From positions 1-6,789 of the forward strand of contig CAIVXP010000052.1 of assembly GCA_903909905.1 (NCBI GenBank): 6,789 nucleotides of DNA. Reading direction: 5' to 3'. Of the stretch, positions 1 through 6,587 are shown piece after piece. The notes beneath the pieces were generated by a model. The model saw nothing but the letters and a program-made list of their open reading frames with translations. It did no database searches and was not told the DNA's origin. Origin of the DNA: Akkermansiaceae bacterium (GTDB lineage Bacteria; Verrucomicrobiota; Verrucomicrobiia; Verrucomicrobiales; Akkermansiaceae). Position numbers and translations under genes: made by a program. The first letter of the stretch is position 1, and the number at the start of each line of letters is the position of its first letter.

Positions 1-623
1 CGCCCGGGCCGCATGTGCACCTCGGCCACACGCTTAACTTTTGGCAATTTGTAAGCGTGACCGATAAGGAGCCGGAGCCTCGGGCGATCGGCCGGACGCT
101 TTTTCAATGTCATGATTTGTTGCGCGGCTTTGATGGAGAGCTGCCTGAGCTTGCGATTTTGACTGAGAGCCTCGCGTTGCTTGATACGCTGGAAGAGGGC
201 AGGCATTTTCCTCGCGCGACGATCGAGTTGCTGCGCAATCGCCTCGACTCATCGACCAAGGCGCTGGCGGCATTTTCCTCTCAGCCACTGCACGGCGATG
301 CACATCCGGGCAATCTGCTCAACACCACGATTGGTTTGTTGTGCACCGATTGGGAGGACACTTTTCTGGGTCCGGTCGAGTGGGATCTGGCATCGATCAT
401 TTGGAACGCGCGAATCCTTGATGAGGACAACGCGCATGCCGACGGCATTCTTGCCGCGTATGTCGAGGCGGGCGGTGAGATCAACGCCGATTCACTTCAT
501 CACTGCATGATCGCGCGCGCGGCGGTGATGAGCGCATGGTATCCGATCCTTTATCCAGAGCCCAATGAGATGAGGCAGGCGAAATTGGCAAGGCGCTTGG
601 AGTGGTTGGAGAAACAGGGATGA
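1..623 (+). CDS. Phosphotransferase of the APH/choline kinase-like superfamily, C-terminal part (5' end outside window)
   Basis: This is the C-terminal lobe of a protein-kinase-like small-molecule phosphotransferase, which would move the ATP gamma-phosphate to a hydroxyl of an unknown substrate in the cytoplasm. The reading frame is open to the left edge (in-frame codons from position 3 read PGPH before the GTG at 15), so that GTG is probably internal and the N-lobe with the nucleotide-binding lysine lies upstream. The catalytic-loop motif LHGDAHPGNLL starts at about position 288, with the catalytic Asp and the metal-binding Asn. It is followed by TDWEDTFLGPVEWDLA, whose DWE is the DFG-like magnesium site and whose GPxEWDLA is typical of APH proteins. 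About 200 residues are visible, fitting a full length near 270-300. Aminoglycoside resistance cannot be claimed, because most environmental members of this superfamily have unknown substrates. The stop at 621-623 is 23 bp from the convergent neighbour's stop. Confidence 0.85.
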   Translation, partial: PGPHVHLGHTLNFWQFVSVTDKEPEPRAIGRTLFQCHDLLRGFDGELPELAILTESLALLDTLEEGRHFPRATIELLRNRLDSSTKALAAFSSQPLHGDAHPGNLLNTTIGLLCTDWEDTFLGPVEWDLASIIWNARILDEDNAHADGILAAYVEAGGEINADSLHHCMIARAAVMSAWYPILYPEPNEMRQAKLARRLEWLEKQG

Positions 624-646
624 AGATGCGCATCGCGCCCAATTGT

Positions 647-2707
647 TCATGGCACGATTCGCACGCGGTCGCCGGTATCTGTCATGGCAAACAATTTTGC
701 GGCATTCTGTGATGGCAGGCGTATGCAGCCGTGAGAGGCGGGATAGCCGGGGAGGTATCCTTGATGAAGGCCGAAGTCACCGCAGTTGAGTCGTTGGAAA
801 TAAGGCATGCTCGAGTGGTAGATCGTGGAGGTCCAGACGCGGTGTTTGTTGGTGATCACAAACTCACCGGCGGGCGTGCTGAAACCTTTGCGTCCGGTTG
901 AGACTTTCGTCGAAAACAACTCGTTGCCGGCCGCGTCGTAGAGGTGGGCCGTTTGTCGCCCGAGGCTGATCTCGATACGTCGTTCTTCGCGATGGGGGTC
1001 CCTGCCGAGAAACAGCCGCATCATGCGGACATCGCTGCGGTATGCGGCGAAGTGAATTGGGTAGTAGCACGACAGCCGCGTGCGGGAATTTGTTTTCGCT
1101 CCGGCATCGAGCAGGCATCGGGCGGTGGCCACATTGCCCGAATCGGCGGCCAGCATGATCGGCGTTGCACCTTGATCGTATTTGAGTGCATGCCGCATCG
1201 CGCCCTCACGAACCAGTTTGAGAAACTCCGGCGAAATCGGCTGAATGAACGGCGTGTTGGGGTCCACTCCCGAAGCAACGATGCGACGCAGAGCACGGTC
1301 ACAGCCGCGGGTGATGGCGAGATGAAATGCGGATTGGCCTTCGGGCAGAATCAGGTTTGGATCCGCACCATGAAGCACTAGCATCTCGGCAATCGCGTCA
1401 TGGGATCCGCGCAAGGCGAGCCCGAGTGGAGTGCTGCGGGTGGGGATGCGAGTGACATTTGCCGGCACACCGCAGGCAATAAGCAGGCTTGCCATTTCAT
1501 CATCGCCGCGTGAGCAGGCTTCCTCAAGCGCGCGTCCAGCGGGCAAATTGTAATCGAGGAAAAGTTTTACGAAGTCAGCCATGCCCTTGCGCGTAGCTTG
1601 TTCGATGAAGCGAGTTTGATGGCCTGATTTTGGTGGCCTTACTCCACGCGAAAAGAGTAGGCGGGCTTTTTTGATGTCGCCCCTGTGAAATGCCTCCTCA
1701 AGCATGGGTGCCCATCCGCCGGGGGGGATGATGTCGCGGTCGATCATGAGACCGACTAGACGAGGATCGTCTTTGCGCATGGCGATTTCGAATGCGGATG
1801 ATTTTTGTGATCCCGTTCTTGCAAGGAATGGATTTGCGCCGGCATTCAAAAGGGTCGCAATGATTTCCTCCTGTCCCCGGTTTACAGCTTCGGCAAGCGG
1901 CGTGTTGCCCTTTGGTGTTTGCAGATTTGGATCCGCGCCCCATTCGATCAGCGATGCCACCAGCGTGGTGTCGTCGATTACAACGGCCTTGCACAGCGGG
2001 CTCAACTCATCGCGATTGCAGGCATTCAAATTCGCCCCGGCGGCGATCATGGTGGGGATCAGCTTGTCCCATCGCTGGTCGATGATCTTGTGAAGGGCCG
2101 TTTCGCCGCGGGCGTCGTCGTGCGCGGGGTTGGCGCCGATTTTGAGCAGCTCTTCGGTGGTGGTGCGATCGCCGGCATCCAGCGCGACATGCAGCAACGG
2201 ATTACCTTTAAGATCGCGAAGGTTCGGATCTGGCCCTGCTTGAATGAGGTTGGAAACGATTTGTGCATGGCGATTGCGAATCGCATGGACGAGCACTTTT
2301 TCGCCATCGGCGGTCACGCTGTTTGGATCGGCACCCGAGGCAAGGAGGAGGTTTGCCAGTGTGAAATCACCCGCCTCAATCGCCATGCTGAGCACGCAGC
2401 CTTTACCCGTAATTTTTTCGTTCGGGTTGGCGCCCGCGTTGAGCAGCATGTAAAGCATTGCTGCGTCGCGACGCTGAAGTGCAAGTGCCAGCGGCGTGGG
2501 TTTGGATGTGTCGCCTTGTGAAATGGTAACACCGCTTTCGAGCAACAAGGCGGCGAGCTTTAGATTGTTCTGAACAAGAGCGTTGGCTAGCGATTTCGTG
2601 TTGCCGTCAATGCCGAGAGACTTGAGTTCGCGTTGGGCTTGCTCGTGGCTGGATTCGCAGGCAACGAGCGTGCAAGCCGCGATGGCCACACCGTATCGAA
2701 ATACCAT
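647..2707 (-). CDS. Ankyrin-repeat lipoprotein with C-terminal L,D-transpeptidase (YkuD) domain
   Basis: This is a predicted envelope lipoprotein of 686 residues. The N-terminus MVFRYGVAIAACTLVACESS has a short basic n-region, a hydrophobic core and a lipobox LVAC, with Cys17 as the lipidated residue. Residues of about 38-572 form roughly 16 ankyrin-like repeats of about 33 residues, with many copies of LLxxGAxPN and TPLxxAL; those near 335-425 are degenerate. Residues of about 577-686 form an L,D-transpeptidase domain. Its active site is complete: His648, then SHGCIRLP with Ser658, His659, the nucleophile Cys661 and Arg663. Such enzymes make 3-3 peptidoglycan cross-links or attach proteins to meso-diaminopimelate in the periplasm. 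The ankyrin array probably binds a protein partner (inference). I chose the start at 2707 because it gives a normal-length lipoprotein signal. In-frame ATGs at 2749 and 2866 would add 14 or 53 residues, and the longest version overlaps the divergent permease start. No strong Shine-Dalgarno is seen at any of these starts. Confidence 0.88.
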   Translation of the reverse strand: MVFRYGVAIAACTLVACESSHEQAQRELKSLGIDGNTKSLANALVQNNLKLAALLLESGVTISQGDTSKPTPLALALQRRDAAMLYMLLNAGANPNEKITGKGCVLSMAIEAGDFTLANLLLASGADPNSVTADGEKVLVHAIRNRHAQIVSNLIQAGPDPNLRDLKGNPLLHVALDAGDRTTTEELLKIGANPAHDDARGETALHKIIDQRWDKLIPTMIAAGANLNACNRDELSPLCKAVVIDDTTLVASLIEWGADPNLQTPKGNTPLAEAVNRGQEEIIATLLNAGANPFLARTGSQKSSAFEIAMRKDDPRLVGLMIDRDIIPPGGWAPMLEEAFHRGDIKKARLLFSRGVRPPKSGHQTRFIEQATRKGMADFVKLFLDYNLPAGRALEEACSRGDDEMASLLIACGVPANVTRIPTRSTPLGLALRGSHDAIAEMLVLHGADPNLILPEGQSAFHLAITRGCDRALRRIVASGVDPNTPFIQPISPEFLKLVREGAMRHALKYDQGATPIMLAADSGNVATARCLLDAGAKTNSRTRLSCYYPIHFAAYRSDVRMMRLFLGRDPHREERRIEISLGRQTAHLYDAAGNELFSTKVSTGRKGFSTPAGEFVITNKHRVWTSTIYHSSMPYFQRLNCGDFGLHQGYLPGYPASHGCIRLPSQNAAKLFAMTDTGDRVRIVP

Positions 2708-2850
2708 TTCCAAGCGTTTTTGAAACACGATGGAGCTGATGGTATGCATGCCGTTCGGCTTGGCAAGATGGTAGCAGAAATGAAAACGAACGATGGCTGC
2801 TTGCTTCTTCGCGGATTGGACAAGCCGGACGCGGGCGCTACATTGGTGGC
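2708..2850. promoter_or_regulatory. Divergent intergenic control region between the ankyrin/L,D-transpeptidase gene and the permease gene
   Basis: These 143 bp separate two divergently transcribed genes and must hold both promoters if the start codons chosen here are right. The only sigma70-like pair I can point to is on the plus strand: TTGGAC at 2816-2821 and TACATT at 2839-2844, 17 bp apart. It is a mediocre match, and transcription would begin at about the permease ATG. I see no clear minus-strand promoter, operator palindrome or riboswitch. If the ankyrin gene starts at 2749 or 2866, the region shrinks or vanishes. Confidence 0.3.
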
Positions 2851-3930
2851 ATGGAATCGAAAACATGTTGCCAGTCCAAACCGAGCGGGCCGAGTGCCGA
2901 GTCTTCGTGCTGCGGTGACCAGGGCAAATCCCGGGCAGACTGGCTGCTGTGGGGATCTGGCCTGTTGTTCGCTTTGGGCATTGCCGTGCATTTTCTATTT
3001 CCGGCGGCGCCGAAGTGGTTGATGACTTATGGTCACGGTTGCGCGGAGTTGTTGAGTCGTGCGTGGTGGGGATTGCTTTTTGGAATTGTGGCGGTGGCGG
3101 TGATCGGGCGTTTTCCGCGTGAGCTGGTCGCTGCGGTGCTCGGCAAGGGTGGAACCTTGTCGGGGCTTTTTCGCGCGGTCGGTGCGGGCGTGATGCTCGA
3201 CCTATGCAATCATGGCATCCTGATGGTCGGCATGGGCTTGTACAAACGGGGGGCTTCGTTGGGTCAGACCATTGCCTTTCTCATTGCGAGTCCGTGGAAC
3301 TCGCTTTCATTGACGCTGATCCTTGCGGCATTGATCGGCTGGAAATGGATGATCGCATTCATTTTGCTTTCCGCCTTGGTCGCGATCGTGACCGGGTGGA
3401 TTGTCGATCGTTTGGTGATCGCGGGGAAAATCCCTGCGAATCCGAATGCGACGGATCTGCCTGAAGGGTATCGCATCGGGTCGGCGGTCAAGGGCGTGTT
3501 GGCATCGCTCAAGCCGGGTTGGTTGAATTACCTGAAACTTGCGCGCGAAGGACTTGCCGGGTCGCGTATGGTGTTGCGGTGGATTTTGTTTGGCTTTGTG
3601 TTGGCAGCCTTGGTGCGGGCTTTGGTGCCCGAGGCGTCCTTCACCGAATGGTTTGGCCCATCGATCGCCGGATTGTTTCTTACGCTACTCGCCACGAGCT
3701 TGATCGAAGTTTGTTCCGAAGGTTCCTCGCCGATCGCCGCCGACATCCTCACGCGCGCGCATGCGCCGGGGAATGCCTTTGTGTTTTTGATGGCTGGCGC
3801 GGCGACCGATTACACCGAATTGCTGAGCCTGCGTGAGACCACTCGATCATGGAAGGCGGCGCTTGCCTTGCCGCTGATTTCTACGCCGCAGGTTTTGTTG
3901 ATCGGCTGGTTGCTGCAGCGCGCAGGGTAG
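2851..3930 (+). CDS. ArsP/DUF318-type membrane permease with cysteine-rich N-terminal tail
   Basis: This is a 359-residue inner-membrane protein with about 8-9 hydrophobic segments (approximately 30-50, 65-86, 104-125, 136-160, 165-188, 239-260, 270-292, 308-326 and 334-356). It resembles the permease family PF03773, which includes the methylarsenite exporter ArsP and putative Cu/Zn exporters. Two related half-motifs are visible: LCNHGILM...YKRGASLGQTIAFLIASPWN at about 118-150 and VCSEGSSP...RAHAPGNAFVFLMAGAATD at about 287-320. Each begins with a membrane cysteine (Cys119, Cys288), which suggests an internal duplication. The N-terminal tail carries Cys pairs at 6-7 and 20-21 before the first membrane segment, which may bind a soft metal or metalloid. 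The ATG at 2851 is preceded by only a weak GGTGG. It is divergent from the L,D-transpeptidase gene and convergent with pckG. No arsR-like regulator or other resistance gene adjoins it, so the substrate is unassigned. Confidence 0.8.
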   Translation: MESKTCCQSKPSGPSAESSCCGDQGKSRADWLLWGSGLLFALGIAVHFLFPAAPKWLMTYGHGCAELLSRAWWGLLFGIVAVAVIGRFPRELVAAVLGKGGTLSGLFRAVGAGVMLDLCNHGILMVGMGLYKRGASLGQTIAFLIASPWNSLSLTLILAALIGWKWMIAFILLSALVAIVTGWIVDRLVIAGKIPANPNATDLPEGYRIGSAVKGVLASLKPGWLNYLKLAREGLAGSRMVLRWILFGFVLAALVRALVPEASFTEWFGPSIAGLFLTLLATSLIEVCSEGSSPIAADILTRAHAPGNAFVFLMAGAATDYTELLSLRETTRSWKAALALPLISTPQVLLIGWLLQRAG

Positions 3931-3956
3931 ATTTGATCGCGAGATTCCGAAACAGG

Positions 3957-4076
3957 AACCACGAAAGGCACGAAACAACACGAAATAATAAGTCCCTAAG
4001 AGAAAGCTTAGCCTCTCCAAAATGGTGAAACAGGTAAGGAATAGAATTCCATGCCTTTCGTGAATTTCGTGGTTTC
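3957..4076. repeat. Inverted arms of short-period CACGAAA repeats between convergent genes
   Basis: This element fills most of the 163-bp gap between the permease stop and the pckG stop. The left arm has three exact CACGAAA copies at 3960-3966, 3969-3975 and 3979-3985. The right arm holds the same motif on the other strand at 4065-4071 and 4056-4062, then a degenerate copy at about 4047-4053. The outer blocks can pair as 10 bp (3957-3966 with 4065-4074) plus 7 bp (3969-3975 with 4056-4062), separated by a 2-nt mismatch. The centre holds two small stem-loops: CTAAG/CTTAG at 3996-4011 and GGAAT/ATTCC at 4038-4050. GAAACAGG also occurs twice, at 3949-3956 (just left of the element) and 4027-4034. 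The position suggests a dispersed repeat that may also act as a bidirectional terminator. There is no clear T-tract, and no open reading frame of note lies in the gap. Confidence 0.75.
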
Positions 4077-4093
4077 AACTTTCGATATCGGGT

Positions 4094-5932
4094 TCACGCC
4101 AGGCGTGCGGCGAGCAGCTCGCGTTGGAAGACCAGCTCTTTGGGTAGGTGGTCGTAGAGGTCGATAAAAAATTCCGCCTGGCTGACCAGTTCTGCTTTCC
4201 ACTCCGAGCGGTTGAAGGCCATGGCTTGGTGGAAGCCTCCTTCGCCGAAGCCTTCGAGGCCCTCGATGTTGAAATCCTCGAGCGAGGGCGTCCAACCGAT
4301 TTGTGTTTCGTGACCGGCGGCATGGCCATTGCAGCGTTTCACGATCCAGTCGATGACGCGCATGTTTTCGCCGAATCCGGGCCAGAGGAATTTTCCGTTT
4401 TCGTCTTTGCGGAACCAATTCACATGAAAGAAGCGCGGCAGGTGGGTGAGGTAGCGGCGCATCTCAAGCCAGTGGCCGAAGTATTCGCCCATGTTGTAGC
4501 CGCAAAATGGCAGCATCGCCATCGGGTCGCGGCGCACTTTGCCGATCTGGCCAAAGGCGGCGGCGGTGGTTTCCGACCCCATCGTCGCGCCGAGGTACAC
4601 GCCATGGCTCCAGTTGAATGCTTGAAATACTAGAGGCATCGTAGTTGCGCGGCGTCCGCCAAAGACGATGCCATCGATCGGCACACCATCAGGATTTTGC
4701 CATTCGGCATCGACCGATGGGCACTGTCCCGCCGGCGCGGTGAAGCGGGCGTTGGCATGGGCGGCGACGCGACCACAATCCGGCGTCCAGTCTTGGCCGG
4801 TCCAGTCGATCAGGTGCGCGGGCGCTTCTTTGGTCATGCCTTCCCACCAGACATCGCCATCGTCGGTGAGCGCGACATTGGTGAAGATGCAATTTGCCTT
4901 GATCGACTCCATCGCCCGCGGGTTCGTGTCGTACGATGTGCCGGGCGCGACGCCGAAGTATCCGGTCTCGGGATTGATGGCGTGCAGTTTGCCGTCCTCG
5001 TGAGGCCATAGCCATGCGATGTCGTCGCCGACGATGGTGGTTTCCCAGCCTTTTTCCTGATACGACTTTGGTGGGATAAGCATCGCGAGGTTGGTTTTGC
5101 CGCAGGCCGAGGGAAAGGCGGCGGCGAGGTAGGTTTTTTCGCCGTTGGGCTCCTTCACGCCGACGATGAGCATGTGCTCGGCCATCCACTTGTGTTCGCG
5201 TGCGATGTTGGAGGCGATGCGCAGCGCGAGGCATTTTTTTCCGAGCAGGGCGTTGCCGCCGTAGCCCGAGCCATAGGACATGATCTCGCGGGTCTCGGGA
5301 AAATGGACGATGTATTTTTCCTCGTTGCATGGCCATGTGGAATCCTTCTGGCCCGCTTCCAGCGGCGCGCCGACCGAATGCAGGCAGGGAATGAAGGTGC
5401 CGTGGCCGTCGCGTTTTTTGGTAATGCGGCCGGCTGCTTCATCCTCGAGGCGCTTGAGCACCTCGCTGCCCATGTGGGTCATGATGCGCATGTTTGCGAC
5501 CACATAGGGGCTATCGCTGATCTCAAAGCCGATCTTCGCCAGCGGGGAGTCGAGCGGGCCCATGCAGAACGGGATCACGTACATCGTGCGGCCCTTCATG
5601 GAGCCCTTGAATTTTTCCCGCAGCGTGGATCGCATTTCGGTGGGGTCGGCCCAGTGGTTGGTGGGGCCTGCTTGATCGGGGCGTTTTGAGCAGATGAAAG
5701 TGCGGTCCTCGACGCGTGCGACATCGGACGGCGTTGAGCGCGCGAGAAATGAGTTCGGGCGTTTATCGGGATTGAGGCGGGTGAAGGTGCCGCGTTCAAC
5801 CATCAACGAGGTGAGGCGATCCCATTCCGCCTGCGAGCCGTCGCACCATTCGATGGCAGCGGGCGTGCAGAGGGCGGCGACTTCCGCCACCCATGATGCG
5901 AGGGCGGCGTGTGTGGTGGGGGGCTGGCTCAT
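4094..5932 (-). CDS. pckG: Phosphoenolpyruvate carboxykinase (GTP), EC 4.1.1.32
   Basis: This cytosolic enzyme interconverts oxaloacetate plus GTP with phosphoenolpyruvate, CO2 and GDP, the entry step of gluconeogenesis; in some bacteria it works anaplerotically. The 612 residues match the usual length of the GTP-dependent family, which differs from the ATP-dependent PckA. Diagnostic motifs are intact. The DVARVEDRT segment has substrate Arg73. [16 protein letters not shown] (about 219-234) has metal-ligand Lys233, and AEHM has metal-ligand His253. FPSACGKTN (273-281) is the P-loop with reactive Cys277, Lys279 and Thr280. GDDIAW (302-307) has metal-ligand Asp304. The lid segment MGSETTAAA lies at 451-459. 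Residue roles are transferred from vertebrate PEPCK by motif alignment. The ATG at 5932 follows GGGACTGCC, a weak ribosome-binding site. The gene lies 135 bp downstream of atpC on the same strand, with a probable terminator between, so it is likely transcribed on its own. Its end faces the permease gene across the CACGAAA element. Confidence 0.97.
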   Translation of the reverse strand: MSQPPTTHAALASWVAEVAALCTPAAIEWCDGSQAEWDRLTSLMVERGTFTRLNPDKRPNSFLARSTPSDVARVEDRTFICSKRPDQAGPTNHWADPTEMRSTLREKFKGSMKGRTMYVIPFCMGPLDSPLAKIGFEISDSPYVVANMRIMTHMGSEVLKRLEDEAAGRITKKRDGHGTFIPCLHSVGAPLEAGQKDSTWPCNEEKYIVHFPETREIMSYGSGYGGNALLGKKCLALRIASNIAREHKWMAEHMLIVGVKEPNGEKTYLAAAFPSACGKTNLAMLIPPKSYQEKGWETTIVGDDIAWLWPHEDGKLHAINPETGYFGVAPGTSYDTNPRAMESIKANCIFTNVALTDDGDVWWEGMTKEAPAHLIDWTGQDWTPDCGRVAAHANARFTAPAGQCPSVDAEWQNPDGVPIDGIVFGGRRATTMPLVFQAFNWSHGVYLGATMGSETTAAAFGQIGKVRRDPMAMLPFCGYNMGEYFGHWLEMRRYLTHLPRFFHVNWFRKDENGKFLWPGFGENMRVIDWIVKRCNGHAAGHETQIGWTPSLEDFNIEGLEGFGEGGFHQAMAFNRSEWKAELVSQAEFFIDLYDHLPKELVFQRELLAARLA

Positions 5933-5952
5933 GGCAGTCCCATATGAACCGA

Positions 5953-5974
5953 GTCATTGTGTTTTTGCAATGAC
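5953..5974 (-). promoter_or_regulatory. Perfect 7-bp inverted repeat upstream of pckG
   Basis: The arms GTCATTG (5953-5959) and CAATGAC (5968-5974) are exact inverse complements around an 8-nt spacer. The right-hand edge of the element is 21 bp before the pckG start codon. It could be an operator for a dimeric regulator or a stem-loop in the pckG leader. No matching regulator gene is in the window, and a chance palindrome of this size is possible. Confidence 0.4.
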
Positions 5975-5977
5975 GTG

Positions 5978-6010
5978 AAAAAAATACGCGTCAAATCATC
6001 AAATTTGCGC
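5978..6010 (-). terminator. Probable intrinsic terminator after atpC
   Basis: Read on the minus strand, GCG-CAAAT (6010-6003), a 6-nt loop (6002-5997), then ATTTG and CGC (5996-5988, with one bulged A) make an 8-bp stem. It is followed, after GTA, by seven T residues (5984-5978). The stem begins about 57 bp past the atpC stop and would end the ATP synthase transcript before pckG. The stem is only moderately GC-rich and has a bulge, so some read-through is plausible. Confidence 0.5.
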
Positions 6011-6067
6011 AGGCGGCATCTGACCGATGTGCAGCTCTAAAACATTCGCCGAGCAGCAGGCGTCGGA

Positions 6068-6478
6068 TCAATGGGCGCGGCGTTTGAAGCGCAGTGCGGC
6101 GGTCGACTTCGAGATCACGCTCTGCAGGTAGGCCACCTCTTCGGCGTCCATGCTGTGATCGACGGACTTGAGTTTTTCCTGAGCGCGTTCGATCGCTTCT
6201 TCGGTGCTTTTCTCGTCGATCTCATCTTCGCCCAGCGCCATGTCGGTGAGGACGACGACTTTTTCCTGGGTGATTTCGGCAAAGCCGGAACCGATCGCAA
6301 GCGTGGTGGTCTGGCCGTTGTGAAGGTAGCGGAGTTCACCCGGCTTGAGCGCGGTCACGAGCCCCGCGTGCATCGGCAACACGCCGAGTTCCCCATCCGC
6401 GCCCGGCAGGTACACATGATCCACGGGCGCCGAAAAGGCTTTCTTCTCGGGAGTGACGATGTCGAGTTGGAGGGGCAT
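6068..6478 (-). CDS. atpC: F-type ATP synthase subunit epsilon
   Basis: This is the epsilon subunit of the F1 central stalk, which couples rotation to catalysis in F1Fo ATP synthase and can inhibit ATP hydrolysis. Its 136 residues match the family's usual 130-140. The N-terminal beta-sandwich domain (about 1-85) carries the typical LDIVTPEKKAFSAPVDHVYLPG and DGELGVLPMHAGLVTALKPGELR pattern. The C-terminal part (about 88-136) is the charged helical hairpin, rich in Glu and Lys and ending FKRRAH. The ATG at 6478 follows CTACATCCACC, which has no recognisable Shine-Dalgarno. The gene follows atpD on the same strand after a repeat-filled 109-bp gap, which is long for this gene pair. It appears to be the last gene of the atp operon, given the stem-loop and T-tract downstream. 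Confidence 0.96.
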   Translation of the reverse strand: MPLQLDIVTPEKKAFSAPVDHVYLPGADGELGVLPMHAGLVTALKPGELRYLHNGQTTTLAIGSGFAEITQEKVVVLTDMALGEDEIDEKSTEEAIERAQEKLKSVDHSMDAEEVAYLQSVISKSTAALRFKRRAH

Positions 6479-6488
6479 GGTGGATGTA

Positions 6489-6585
6489 GAGTTAGAAGTT
6501 AAGAGTTAGAAGTTAAGGGTTGTTTGCTGGTGGTGAATGAGCCGTTTTGGAACACCAATAACTGATAACCGATAACTTTTAACTG
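6489..6585. repeat. Inverted arms of 7-nt-period GTTA/TAAC repeats in the atpD-atpC gap
   Basis: The left arm is a perfect tandem duplication of a 14-nt unit, GAGTTAGAAGTTAA, at 6489-6502 and 6503-6516; this places GTTA at 6491, 6498, 6505 and 6512. The right arm has TAAC at 6559, 6566, 6573 and 6580, again exactly 7 nt apart. The four GTTA blocks are inverse complements of the four TAAC blocks in matching order, around a 42-nt centre (6517-6558). In the atp mRNA this could fold into a ladder of 4-bp helices broken by 2-3-nt internal loops. The element starts 11 bp before the atpC start codon and ends 2 bp from the atpD stop codon, so it fills the gap. Confidence 0.8.
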
Positions 6586-6587
6586 CT

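Noticed and set aside
1..623. Aminoglycoside-resistance gene
   Set aside because: Only superfamily-level motifs (HGDxHxxN and DWE) are visible and the N-lobe is missing. No mobile element or other resistance gene is nearby, so a resistance role is not supported.
625..634. Palindrome GATGCGCATC in the 23-bp gap between convergent genes, considered as a terminator
   Set aside because: It has no loop and no T-tract in either direction, so it cannot be a standard intrinsic terminator.
1919..2521. 200-codon plus-strand open frame opposite the ankyrin gene, and a 145-codon one at 944-1381
   Set aside because: Both lie wholly inside the minus-strand ankyrin/L,D-transpeptidase gene. Their translations show no recognisable domain and are explained by the repetitive GC-rich codons of the ankyrin repeats.
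2816..2844. TTGGAC-17-TACATT as a firm permease promoter
   Set aside because: The -35 matches consensus at only three positions and it would leave no leader. It is kept only as a weak possibility within the divergent region.
3881..4078. 65-codon minus-strand open frame across the permease 3' end and the CACGAAA element
   Set aside because: It overlaps the permease coding end and reads through repeat sequence. No ribosome-binding site or homology is apparent.
4083..4090. Perfect palindrome CGATATCG just after the pckG stop codon
   Set aside because: Eight bases with no loop or T-tract; expected by chance.
4148..4633. 161-codon plus-strand open frame opposite pckG, and a 171-codon one at 5174-5689
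   Set aside because: pckG is unmistakable and full length on the other strand. These frames have compositions typical of antisense shadows and no family resemblance.
6071..6502. 143-codon plus-strand open frame opposite atpC
   Set aside because: It mirrors the complete atpC gene and has no recognisable motif.
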